A DNA stretch of 64,000 nucleotides, taken from assembly GCA_016858145.1 (NCBI GenBank), contig JAEHOE010000027.1, positions 1,037,911 through 1,101,910 of the forward strand, given 5' to 3'. Position numbers and translations under genes: made by a program. Shown piece by piece: positions 23,101-34,343 of this stretch. Below the pieces are notes generated by a model. The model made no database searches and was not told where the DNA came from. It saw only the letters and a program-made list of their open reading frames with translations. Numbering within the stretch: position 1 is the first letter of the stretch; every line of letters starts with the position of its first letter. The stretch is from Edaphochlamys debaryana (taxonomy: Eukaryota; Chlorophyta; Chlorophyceae; Chlamydomonadales).

Positions 23101-26100
23101 GCAACTCAGTAGAGAGAATGGGAAGCCCAGACCAGCCCAGATGGGGTTACAACGAGCCCCGCCGTCATGGCCCCGTCAAGGGCGTGCAGCCGCCAGCGGC
23201 ACCTGGAACCCACACCCCCCTCCCGGGACGTCCGCCTGATTCCGTGCCCCGCTGCGCTCTTGCCCTGGGCAGGTGCGCGAGACCAACGCCATATCCTTCA
23301 TGGTGGTCAACGCCGCATTCTTCACCGGGCTCTTCACGTTTGCCATCTTCCTCGGAATCGTGAGCGACGAGGTCAAGAGCACCTTCAGGTAAGCACCCTC
23401 CGTCGGTGCTTTGGCACCTCTGCTGGAGATTCCCTCGGTGCTGGTATTTTGCTGTTTCGAAAGGCGACCTAGACAGATGGGCTGCTGCAACCCGCGCTAC
23501 CCATTCTTGAGAGAAAGAACCCAACCGCCCCCACCGCCCGTCCGCCCGGCCCCTCTCCGCGCGCCACCCGCCCGCCCCGCCCGCCCATTCCAGGACCATC
23601 AAGACCGGCACGTACCCGGTCAACGTACGGGACCACGTGCTCGTCGTCAACTGGTCGCACCACACCATCCCGTTGCTACGGCAGTACGACCTGGCGCGCA
23701 AGTACGCGGGAAACCCCGATTTCTTCAGGAAACCCGTCGTGCTGCTGTCGGTGAGTCCGAGGCGCGCGATGGTGCGTGTGGTGTGCAACAGCAGCCTGAG
23801 GCGCGTCTCTGGGCCCATACCGGCACTGCCCGTGCTCGTGCCCTAACAGCCCTCAACCTCACCCTGCCATCGTGCTCTGCGCTGCATTGCGCTTTGCTTT
23901 AACCTCACCCTGCCATCGGCTGACAACACCCTCGCTCTCCCCCATCTCCCCCCCCCAGGACACGCCCAAGCAGGATATGGACAATGAGATCGCCGAGCGC
24001 CTGAGCAGCAGCAGCCTGGACGTCATCACGCGCTCGGGCAGCCCGCTCATGGTGCGTGTCCTTGTAGAGTGGGGCCCTTGCGAGGGAGAGTGATGCGGGC
24101 CCGGGGCACATGGAGAGTGGGTGCGAGGTTGAAAGCCCGCTCATGGTGCGTGCGGTGATGGCACCCGTCTGTGATAGCCCCAGACCTTGCCCTGCTTCCC
24201 CAAGCGAAACCACCACCTCAACTCCTTCCCGTCTGCCCCCCTCCCCTCCTGCCCCCCTTTCCCCGGCTCGGTGACCTGGCCACGGTGGCCGCCATGCGCC
24301 CCTGCACACGCCCCCGCCCCCTGCACACGCCCCCGCCCCCTGCACACGCCCCTTGCCACCCCTACAGAACCCCCTTCCTGTCATTGCTAAAGCCCCTCCT
24401 CCCCCCCCCTCCCTTCTGCCCCTCCTTCCCAGCTCCGCGACCTGGCCACGGTGGCCGCCGACCGCGCCCACACCATCATCGTCATGCACCCCGGGGGGGC
24501 GGCCTCGCACGAGGCGGCGGAGGCGGCCAAGGCCTCCACCGCAATGGCCCTGGCGGCGCTCACGGCGGAGCGGGCGGCGGCGGCGGCGGCGGCCAGCGAG
24601 GGCGCGGGTGGGCCTGGACCTGGGCCTGGGCCTGGGCCCGAAGGGGCCTGCCGGGCAGGGGTCGGGCCAGGGCCGTTGCTCTGGCGGGCGGGGCGGGGCG
24701 GGGCGGGGCTGCTGTGTGAGGGGGGCGCACCGGTGACAGGGTTGTAGCATGCTCAAGCTCGTCCTCCCGCCCTGTTGCTCGTCCTCACACCTTGTTGCTC
24801 GTCTCTGTTGCTCGTCCTCACACCTCGCCCTCGCCCTCGCAGCCTCCGGCTCCAATGTGGCTATGCTGGGCTTCCAGGGGCCGGGCGAGACGGCCGAGCA
24901 GGTGAGGCGGAGGCGGGGACGTCTGGGGTTCGGGGCGGACCGCTAGCCCTAATACCGCTAGAGAGCCGGTCTCCAGGCGACAGCAGCCGCCAGCGGGTTC
25001 GCTCTGTCAAATGGCGTGGATCAAAGCAGCACCCAGCGGAATTGCTGTGCTGTCTTGCTTTCCTTGGACAGTTGGAGCGACCCTTCCGCAGTCAGCTCCC
25101 ACCGCCTCAGACAGGTCCTTGCTGTCCTGCCGCCCGCAGGCCGCCCCCGCACTCCCGTACTCGCCGCGCCCGCGGGTGCTGTTCCAGGTGGGCCCCAGGG
25201 GCCGGAGGATGGAAAGGAGGGTTGGCCTGGCACGTCCTCGCTTTATGGAGGCTGCGTCCTCGTCTGTAGTAACCCTGGGTGGTACGGTATGCGTGGCTCA
25301 ACACACTCCCGCTGAGCTGACCCTTTGCAGTGTCGAATTGGCCCTCAGTACACACCATACAGACACGGCCCTTTCCCCCCTTCTCCCCCGTTCTCCCCCG
25401 TTTTCCCTGTCCCCCCCCCCCTCTCCCCCCCAGATGCCCGACGAGGTGGTCCTGGCCAACGACCCCGTCACCTCCTTCACACGCACCTCCCCAGCCAACC
25501 TGGAGGGCAGCATGCAGGTGGCTGGGGAGGGGGTTGAGGCTGGGGAGGGGGCCGAGGGGATGAAGGTGGGGAGGGGGGCGTTGTCGCGGTCTGTGGTGTC
25601 GCCCTGGCGTCGTTTCCCTCGGCCCTCAACGCTCGACCCTGCTGCCTCGCCCCCGCCCTCCCCTAGGCCCTGTCCATCACGGATGCGTCCGTCATCGACC
25701 GATTCACGTGCCAGGTGAGGGTCAGCCTAGGCTAAGGCGTGCGTGGACGGCCGCTTTCGCTCGCCCACGCATTCTTCCCTTCGCTCCTGGATGTGTCCTT
25801 GTCGCTCCGGGTCTCTTACAGGGGAGTAATGAGCTCCTCACTGCGCTACCCCCCCGCCTCCCTGGACTCCCTGGCGCCGGCGTGATCCCGCTCAGCTTCA
25901 AACACTCTCCCCCGCCCTCCCCTCTCCCGCCCTCCCCCCCAGGCGGCCGTGCAGCCCGGCATGCTGCGCATCTGGGCCTCGGTGCTGCAGCACGGCCCGC
26001 ACAGCGTCAAGGTGGGGGGCGGAGTCGGACCGCCGCGGTCCGTCCACGCTTCAGGCTGCTGGCTACTTAGACCCGTACCCCCCTCTCAAGCGCCTCCTCG

Positions 26101-29100
26101 AGCCTCCTTGCCTCCCAGCCTGACCCCACGTGAAACCCCTACCCCTTCCTTTCAACCGCCCCCTCCCCCTCTCGCTCAGCAACAAACGCCTCCTCCCCCC
26201 CCCCCCCCAGGCGCTGGTGGTGCCGGTGCCCCACGAGCTGGTGGGCTCCTCCTTCGGCGCCGCTCGCTGCATGTACCTGGACGCAGTGCTGGTGGGGTTG
26301 GTTGGTTGGGGTGGTTGGGATTGCATGTGTACGTGTGTACAGGGCCGCTCGTGCAAGCCAGGGAGGAGCAGGCACGGCGGAAAGCCATCCCGCCCTCACA
26401 CGCCCCCTCTCCTTCACTCCGCTCCCCCCCTCCCCCCAGGTGGGCGTCCTGCACGGGCCGCCGGGCGCCTCGTCGTCCTACCCCTACTCCTCCTCCCCCG
26501 CCTCCTCGGGCCTCAGCTTCCACACCGACACAGTCATGGACGACAGGAAGCTGGAGGTAGGTGGGGGAGGGCAGGGGGCGGGGGAAGGGAGGGCAAAGGG
26601 AACGCAACTGACTGGCTGTCAGTACCTTCCGGGCAGCTTCCGGGCTGGAGCTGGAGCTGGCGCCGGTGGGCGCAGCGCAGCGCCCGCACCCCCTAGCTCC
26701 GCCTAGCTGCTTGGATGCCGCCAACCACCCACCAATTGCCTTGCAACCACTAACCGCCCACCGCCAACTGCCAACCGCCAACCGCGCAGCCCAACGACCA
26801 GCTGGTGCTGTTTGCGCCCGCGGGGGTGCCGGGCGTGCCCCAGCCGCACCCCACCGTGGCGGAGCAGCTCTTCCGCCCCGCCGCCGCCGCCGCCGCCGAG
26901 CGGCTCAAGCGGCACGGAGGCTACAACGCGCCGCCCAAGCGCGTCATCATGGTCGGGTACACGGCGCAGGACGTGCCGGTGAGCGGGGGGGTCCATGGTT
27001 TGACGAAGCTGTTTTAGGAGATCATGTTGTTTAGGTGACGGGGTACTTGGGGTCCGGTACAATGAGTTCTTCGTTCAAAGTTGCGGCGCACCCAAGCAGT
27101 AGAAGCTTGTTTTACACCACCTTTCGCCCCCGAACATTATCCGACATGCTACCCTACCGCCCCTTCTCCCCCTCCCAGGACGTGGCGGCGGCCTTTGCTG
27201 ACTCAGCCCCCGATGGCTCCACCGTCACCTTCATCCTGCCCGAGCTGCCCAACCGGGACAGGCGAGTCGGTTGACGGTTGGGACCGTTGAAACCGACCCT
27301 CAAACGGTTGGAGCGGAAGGCCCTCGGCTGCCCTTGCGAGGGGCAAGGGGGCTTGCGCGTTTTGCGTCGCTGCGCTGCCTGATGCCTTGCCTGAACGACC
27401 CATGCCGCCGCCTGTGGTACCGGAACGCAGGTACGAGGACGGCGGCGAGGAGGCCCCCGAGCTACCCGGCAGCGTGGGCAGCTGCCGCATTCGCTACGTG
27501 GAGGCACGGGGCAGCATGACGGGGCTCAAGGCGCTGCAGGTGGGGCGGGGAGGGGCGGGGGCGGAGGGCGTGTGTCTTTCGCCGACGCGTCAGCGGGGGC
27601 GATGAGGGTCGGGGCAGCTTGACGAAACCTGAGTCACCGGCATTGATCCCGGTTGGCGGGTAAGCGGCGATGGCGCGGGGCAGGCTGCAAGCCAACCTCA
27701 TTCCAGCGAAGCGAGAGGCCGCGGCTGGCGCGTGCGCGTCCGTGTGCGAAGTCGCACCTACCTGCCTGACGAAGCGATCACGCTCAAACCTCCATCAACC
27801 CCTCCCCCCCTCGCCCTGCAGGAGGCGGGCATCAAGACCGCTGACGCAGTGGTCCTTCGGCCACCCATCGCGGTAGGGCGGGGGGCGGTGGGAGGGTGCA
27901 GGGCTGGCGGGGGCTGGTGGAGGCTCGGGCCGTGGCGCTGCGGATGCGGCCCTGCGCTCTTGGGGCTTGCTGGGCCGCTCAGGCGCTGTGGATTCCTGTG
28001 CCGAAACCCACCTCTACCCCAACCCCCAAGCCGCTAACCCCAAACTCCATTCCCGACCCCCCACCCCCACCCCCACCCCCACCCCCACCCCCACCCCCCC
28101 CCCCACCCCCACCCCCACCCCCACCCCCACCCCCACCCCCACCCCCACCCCCACCCCCACCCCCACCCCCACCCCCACCCCCACCCCCACCCCCAGGACA
28201 TGGAGCGCTGGTGCGCCAAGAAGCCCGTCACCGCCCGCATCCGGGAGGCGGACGCCATGGTGATGGCGGGGCTGATCCAGGTGGGGGGAGGGGGGGGAGA
28301 TGAGGGGAGGAGGGGAGGAGGAGGCTGGAGGCGGAGGAGGAGGAGGAGGAGGAGGCGGAGGCGGCGGAAAGGAGTGTACAAGGAGGCGAGGGAGGCGGGC
28401 GCCAAAGGTGATGGCGCGGCTGATCCAGATTGGGCGATTCCGATAAGGAGTCGGGGACCTGGGATAGGAAAAGACACGAGAGGAGACGCAAAGACGAGGC
28501 CGTCCCTGGCTGTTTCACCCCGCTCAAATTTCCTCTCCGCTTCCTCTTCCCGCCCCCTCCCCCGCGCCCTCAGGTCCAGGACGCAGTGCTGGCCTCGGGC
28601 CGTACAGAGCCGCCCCACGTGGTCGCCCGCCTCAACCGCTTCGGCTCAACCGAAACCGCCAAGAGGTGAGCGGGTGACGGTTGACCGTTGGCGGCAAAGG
28701 TGCACCGATCTCCAATCCCGTTGGGCTGACGTGTCGCTTCCGTACGTACGGACACGCAGGTACTTTGAAATGCTTGCGGCGCGGCCCCACCCGTCGGCGG
28801 CAGCGCAGGCGGCCGCCGCAGTCGCCAAGGCCTCCCAGGCCCAGGCGGCGGCGGCGGCAGCGGCCGCCGCTAGCAAGGCAGCAGCCGCAAAGGACGCCGG
28901 AAAGGATGCCCCCGCCGCTGCCGCCTCCGCGTCCACGTCAGCCGGAGCCACGGCTGCTGCTGCGAGCGCGGCAGCTGCCCAGGCGGCGACGGCGGCGGCG
29001 CCGCCCCCCTGGTGGCCCCTGCCCTGGTGGCCGCTGCCCCAGGCGGCAGCGGCAGACCCCCTTGCTCACGTGGCAGGCACGGCGGCGCGGCCCGCGGCGC

Positions 29101-32100
29101 AGGCCCAGGCGGGCGCAGGGCCCAGCTCAGCAAAGGACTCCAAGTCAGACTCCAAGGCCTCTTGCAAGCAGGGGCAGGGGCAGGGGCAGGCGGGGAAGGA
29201 GGCGGCCGCGAGTGCGGCCGCCGCGGCTCCAGCGACGGCGGCGGCTGTGGCGGCTGGCCCGGCGGCGCCGGTCGAGGGCATGTTCCGTTGGCCGCCCTCG
29301 TGGCTTCCGGGCCAACCGCCCCAACCGTCAACCGTCGACGCCGCGGCGTCGGCCGCGGCCGCCGCCGCCCCGGCAACAGCGGTGGCGGCGGCGGGACAGC
29401 AGGGGACGAAAGGTGGTCAGCGCAAGGACGCGCCGGCGTCAGCAGCGGACAAGAAGGGCTGCGCTGCCAGCGCGCTGGCGGCGGCCGCCAATCCCGAGCC
29501 TGCCCCTGACGTCTGCGCGGCGGCGGCGGCAGGCTGGGCGCCCAGCCGTTGGGCTGAGCCGAGGCCGGTGGCCGCCGCCGCCCAACCGCCGCCCTCAACC
29601 GCCATTGCAACCGCCACCAACTCCCAACCGTCACAGCAAAAGCAGAATGCACCTAGCTCCAAGGCGCAAGGCTCACAACAGGCCGCTGCCGCTGCGGCCG
29701 CCATCGCGCCGGCGGTGGGGCCGACGGAGGCCGTCGCGCCGCCCCCGCTGGCCTGGGGAGCAAACCGTTGGGCTCTGCCCCGCCCGCCTCCGCCTCCTCC
29801 TCCACCCGTCGAGGTCCCCGCGCCGGCCGCCTCCACCCAACAGCAGGCCCAGGCGGGCCCCAAGGGCTCGTCCAAGGCCCAGAAGGAGGGCCCACGCGAG
29901 GCCCGGGAGCCGCGCGAGCTGCGGCGGGAGTCGGCGGACCCCACGGAAGCTGCGTCCATCAGCGTCGGGGAGGGCACGGAGGCGGCGGAGTGGCACGCCC
30001 ACGCCTGGCAGCCTCAGCGCTGGGCAGACCCACCCCAGGCCCAAGTGTGTACGGCGACGACGCCCACTCCCGCGCTTCCGTCCGCGGGTCCCGCTGTTTC
30101 GATCGCAACGGCGGCGTCCGGCGCTGCTTCCACGCAGGCCGCGCAAGCATCCGCCTCTCAGCCCGCGCCGGCTGCCCAGGCCCAGGCCCAGGCCCAGGTC
30201 CATGTCCACGCGCATGCCCAGGCCCAGGCCCAGGCCCAGGCCCAGGCCCAACCGCCGCCCGCGGCGCAGCAGGCCGCGGCGTTGGCGGCGGCGTTGGCGG
30301 CAGGGCCGGGCGGACAGGCGAGCGGCGCCGCGGCGGCCGGCGGCACGGATGCAGCGGCGGGCGCGCTCAAGGAGCACGCGGCTCACTGGGCCCAGCCGCG
30401 CCCGCACGACCCCACCCTCGCGCTCCTCCAGCAGCATATCGCCTCCACCATCCCAACCGCTGCCGGCACCGCTGCCGGTGCTGCTGCTCCCTCCGGCGCC
30501 GCCGCGGCATCCGCAGCGCCCGCAACCACCACCGCAGCCGCCCAGCCCAAGCCGGAGGCCAAGCCAGAGGCCCAGGCCTCCCAGGCCCAGGCCCAGGCCC
30601 CGCCGTCTCAGGCCCAGGCCCAGGCGCCCCAGGCCCAGCCCTCCGCGGGCTCCTCCGCCTCCGCATCGCCCCAGGCCCAAGCACAGGCGCAGGCGCAGGC
30701 ACAGAGCCAACAGGGCAAGACCAAGCCGCAGCCCGCCCTGCAGCGCTTCCCCAAGCGCCAGCTCTCCTCCGCTTGGGCGGCCGGACCGGACGCGCCCGGA
30801 ACGGAGGAGTCCGAGTCCGGCCCGGCCTGGTGGCAGGCGCAGGGCTGGGCCAACCTCTCCAGCGAGCCGGAGCTCGTTGCCCAGCTCAAGGCCCTGGAGG
30901 CGGAGTTGGGCCACCCCGTCCGCCTGCTTCCAGTGCCGGGGCCCGCAGCCGGCCAGGCGCAGTCCAGCAGCGGCGGCGGTGCCGCTGCGGCGGGCACGGC
31001 GACCGGGTCCAGTGAGGCGCAGGGGCAGGGGCAGGCGCCGGCGACGAAGGCTGCTGCAGCGGAAGGATCGGCGGACGGGGCGGCGACGGCGGGGGCCCAC
31101 GGCGGTGGGTCCGCTCGGGACGCTCAGCAGGCGGCGGCGGGCGCGGCGGCGGAGGGCCGGGCGGCGGCGCAGCCCGCGCTGGCGTTGCGCTGGCCTGAGC
31201 TACCCAAGCTCCCGGCCCTTCCTGCCCTGCCGCCTCTGCCCCCGCTACCCCAGCTGCCCGCCTCCATCCCCCTGCCCCAGCTCCCGGCCTCCCTGCCCCT
31301 GCCCCAGCTGCCGGCGGCCGTGCTGGAGCTCCTGCCGCCCGCGCTCCACCCCCCGCCCTCCCTGCCGCTCCCCCAGCTTCCCCCGGCACTGCCGGTGCCC
31401 CAGCTCCAGTTGCCCGCCCTGTCCCTACCACCCCTCCCCACGCTCCAACCGCCAACCGTCCAACTGCCGACACGGTTGAACTGGGCGGGTATCGAAGGGC
31501 GCAGGCACCGGCTGCTTCAGCTCCAGGCGGCGACGGCGGCGGCGGAGGCCGAGCTGGCGGCACAGGCGGCGGCGGCGGCGGAGGCGGCGGCGCGGCGGCC
31601 GTGGTGGGCGTGGTTCTGGCCCTCCGGCTCCCCGTCGCAGCCGTCGGCGGCGGCGCAGGCAGCGGAGGCGGCGGAGGCCGCGGCAAAGGCGAAGGCCCGA
31701 CGGCGGCAGCCGCGCTGGAGGCAGCCTGAGTGGCAGCCGCCGCCTTGGGTGCCGGCGTGGGCTGCGAAGCGGCCGTCGCCGGCTGCCGCCGCAGCGGAAA
31801 GCTGCAGCCAGGCTGCAGCCGTCAGCAGCAAGGAGCAGCGGAAGGAGGCGGCCGCCAAGGAGGCCGCGGCGGCGAAGGAGGCGGCGGCAAAAGAGGCAGC
31901 GGCCAAGGAGGCAGCGGCCAAGGAAGCAGCGGCGAAGGAAGCCGCCGCAAAGGAGGCAGCAGCGAAGGAAGCCGCAGCAAAGGAGGCGGCGGCAAAGGAG
32001 GCGGCGGCAAAGGAGGCCTCGTCTTCCGGGGGCCTGGGGGGGTTCGGGCACGGCCTGCCGCTGCCGCACCTGCCCAGCCTGCACCTGCCCTCCCTCCCGG

Positions 32101-34207
32101 GCTCCGACGCCCACGCCTCCTCCTATGACGCCCACCCCCACGACGCCCCCCACCACGCCCCCGCCTCCTCCTCCGCCCCCACCACGACGTCTAGCTCGGC
32201 TCTACAGTCGCAAGCGTCAGCCGCATCGCACGCAACCCCCTCCGCCTCAACGGCCCCATCCTCCTCAGCCTCCGGCTCAGGCCCTACGGCCTCTGCCCAA
32301 GGCACCCAGACTAGCGGCAGCAGCAGCGCCGGTGGGTCGGGCGGCGCTGGGGCCAAGGCTGCGCCCGGCAACTCCTCGACTTCCACCGCCTCTGGCGGCG
32401 CCGCCACGTCAGCGGCGGTTGGACCTTCTGAGGCGGCGGCGGCCGTTGCGGCGGCGGCGGCGGCGGGGCCCCACCAGGGCGCGGGCTCCCACCACCTGGC
32501 GGCGATGCACGCGGTCATGACAGGATCAGGCCACCCCGGCCTGGCAGTCGGGTAAGTTGGTTGGTAGGTTGGTGGTTTGGTCGGCAGCGTGACGGTTGGC
32601 GGTTGGGGCGATCGAAGGCTCAGATGCAATGTGTCTTGAGACCATGTGGTGAGGTGCTGTGTGCCGCGATTGAACCGCAGGAGCGAGGCCACGCCTCCGG
32701 CCCCGACACAGCCGGGGGGTGCCACGGCGACGCCGGCGGCGGCGCACACCAGCGGCGGTGGAGCCCCCAGCTCCGCCCCCGCCGCTGCGTCGTCAGGGGC
32801 TCCGGGCGCTCAGCCCGCGCCCGCCGCCGCCTCTGACGGCGGCGCCGGCGGCGGCGCGGGCGGCTCCAGCGGCAGCACTGGCGGCGCTGCCAGTGGCTCT
32901 TCCGCCGCGCCGGCGGCAGGTGGCGGCGGCAGCAGCGGCGGCGGCGGCGGCAGCACCGGGGGCAGCGGCAGTGGGACGGGTGCGGGCTCCGCCTCGAGCC
33001 CACAGGCCTCCACGGCGGCCGCCTCAGCGTCGGGCAGCGGCGGCCCCGGCGCTACCGGAACCCCCGCCACAGCGGGCACTGGCGGCAGCGGAACAGCGCC
33101 GGGCTCGACCCCCGCAGGTAGCTCCGCCGCCTCTACCGGTGCTGGGGCAGCCAGTTCCACGGCCCCTGGCGGCTCCGCGCCCTCCACCGCAACGGGCGGC
33201 GCAGCGCAGCCCTCCACGGCTGCACCGGCCACTGCCGGCACCACGCCAACGCCTACCCCTGCCGTCACGCCCCCTCCGCCTCCGCCTCCGCCTCCGCCTC
33301 CGCCACCCCCGCCGCCGCCCAAGGAGCCCGCCACCACGCCCACCGTGCTCGCGTACGACAAGCGGCCCATCATTCGTAATCCGGAGATCTTCCTCGCGGA
33401 TGATCTGATCGGCGCGCTGCTGACGCAGGTACGGCCGCGCTGCGACCGCTGGTACATGCGCTCCGCCGAACGCATGGTCTTAGGTCAGGGCCAATGCGCG
33501 GAACAGCTCGCGAGCTTGTGGCTCCCAAGCCTAGCGCCGCTGCCTTGTTCCTTACCCTCCTGATGGTCCCGGTCAGAGCCCGGGCACAACTGCATTTCGC
33601 TCCTGCCCCTCCCATCATCCGTACCAATGTGTCCCTCGTGATCTTGCCGTACTGCCCCCCAGATCGCCGCCCAGCCGTCGTACGTGCAGCTGGTGTCTCA
33701 GCTGATCGACAAGAAGGGCGTGGAGCTGTACCTGCGCTCGCCCGCGGTGTTCAACATCGCGCCAGGTAAGCCCATCAGCTGTGTTGTGCGGCTCCGGCTG
33801 CCCAAGCTCCAGCCTGCGTGTCCGCCCGGCCGCCAGGCGCAATGATGATGCAGGGTGTACTAGCCGGACCTTGACCCAAGTGCGTCCTCCCGACGGGCAC
33901 TATCACCACACCCACATTCCTCCCAACTGCACTCGCATTCCCAGCCCCTCACGACCACACCCTCGCCTGCCCCCTTTCCTACCCACCCTCGTCCTCCTCC
34001 AAACCCAACCCACCACCCCCAGGCGAGAAGCTGTCGTTCGCTGAGCTGTCCGAGACCACTCGGCTGCTGCGGCAGGTGGCGCTGGGCGTGGTGCGGGGCG
34101 ACGGGCGCTGCTGCCTGGTGCCTCAGCCGCACGAGGTGCTGGAGATCGAGGCGGGCGACCAGATCCTGGTTCTGTCGGACGACTACCGCATCCGCAAGAA
34201 GGTCTAG
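20157..34207 (+). CDS. CASTOR/POLLUX (DMI1)-family cation channel with a giant low-complexity insert
   Basis: This family forms K+- or Ca2+-linked cation channels of nuclear or plastid envelopes, with cytosolic RCK domains. The first large exon (20157-22146) encodes a disordered Ala/Gly/Ser-rich N-terminus with a His run near 20470 and a membrane segment near 21946-22060. Further membrane segments follow at 22491-22570 (IAFVLASSIPLVLFFGMLYY) and 23290-23360, the latter ending FLGIVSDEV. RCK-like features are DHVLVVNWS (~23630), TRSGSPLMLRDL (joined across 24050/24431) and VQPGMLRIWASVL (~25950). After PPHVVARLNRF (~28610) the conserved fold breaks for ~1,500 Ala/Gln/Pro-rich residues and resumes at RNPEIFLADDLIGALL (~33380), ending YRIRKKV at TAG 34207. 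Targeting is unresolved: the N-terminus could be a plastid transit peptide. Family assignment rests on motif order. ATG 20157 is the first in its frame, and a later start near 20292 is possible. Confidence 0.85.
22550..22677 (+). repeat. Duplicated exon end plus splice donor in the channel gene
   Basis: A perfect 27 bp repeat occurs at 22550-22576 and 22651-22677. It spans the end of the exon encoding GMLYYLA and its GTGAGG donor. The second copy lies in the intron, so two equivalent donors sit 101 bp apart. Nearby GCACGTGCG motifs are also duplicated. Confidence 0.95.
22901..23070 (+). repeat. Duplicated exon end plus splice donor (second case)
   Basis: The 27 bp at 22901-22927, covering the exon end that encodes RMPGTNM and the following GTGGG, recurs at 23044-23070 with one mismatch. 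The copy lies in the downstream intron. Confidence 0.9.
24040..24152 (+). repeat. Duplicated exon end plus splice donor (third case)
   Basis: Nineteen bases at 24040-24058 (exon end encoding SPLM, then GTGCGTG) recur exactly at 24134-24152 in the intron, 94 bp downstream. Confidence 0.9.
24273..24459 (+). repeat. Exon segment echoed upstream in the preceding intron
   Basis: A perfect 21 bp match to the exon sequence at 24439-24459 (encoding DLATVAA) lies at 24273-24293, 166 bp upstream and inside the intron. A CCGGCTCGGT stretch precedes it, resembling a decayed acceptor and exon start. Confidence 0.88.
28057..28197 (+). repeat. (CCCCCA)n hexamer tract, ~23 units, at an intron 3' end
   Basis: About 140 bp of near-perfect CCCCCA repeat, with one slip near 28097, runs directly into the CCAG acceptor of the exon that starts at about 28198. 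On the opposite strand it is (TGGGGG)n, which could form G-quadruplexes. It acts as the polypyrimidine-like tract of the acceptor. Confidence 0.95.
28762..33345 (+). other. Low-complexity insert within the channel coding sequence
   Basis: About 1,490 residues in at least two exons (to 32553, then from about 32680) are rich in Ala, Gln, Pro, Gly and Ser. Visible sub-structure includes recurring Trp motifs (WAPSRWAEPRP at 29535, WGANRWALPRP at 29754, WQPQRWADPP near 30006, HWAQPRP at 30384), AQAQ runs near 30180-30250, LPLPQLPA-type leucine-proline repeats at 31200-31440, and a Lys-Glu-Ala helix repeat at 31840-32020. No globular domain is recognised. The open frame is continuous and family-conserved sequence flanks it on both sides, so I read it as a true insert rather than retained introns. 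Confidence 0.75.
31840..32020 (+). repeat. In-frame (EAAAK)n coding repeat
   Basis: About eleven tandem pentapeptides of type KEAAA are encoded by GCGGCMAARGAG-like units with mixed synonymous codons. One unit has an extra Ala. Such repeats form long rigid alpha helices. The varied codon use suggests maintenance at protein level rather than very recent slippage. Confidence 0.92.
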
Positions 34208-34343
34208 GCCGCGTACCTCCGCGGCCGTGAGTGGCAGGGCGTGGAGCGAAACTTCTTCTCTAGGGCTGGGGATGTTTAGAGTATTGTACGACCACCGCAT
34301 TCGCAAGAAGTGGACTACAACCATCGCATTCGCAAGTACATAG
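34182..34343 (+). repeat. Terminal-exon echoes after the channel stop codon
   Basis: The last coding bases (ACTACCGCATCCGCAAGAAG, ending at about 34201) recur in degraded form at about 34290-34310 and again at 34315-34337, both past the stop codon. A weaker trace (GCATTCGCACCCGCAAGAG) lies near 34655. Confidence 0.7.

Noticed and set aside
28057..28197. Interstitial telomere
   Set aside because: The unit is CCCCCA, not the algal telomere repeat TTTTAGGG or its plant variants.
28681..31479. A 932-residue Arg/Pro-rich open frame overlapping the channel gene
   Set aside because: It lies in another frame of the Ala/Gln-rich coding insert. GC-rich repetitive coding DNA keeps several frames open, and this one has no conserved flank or domain.
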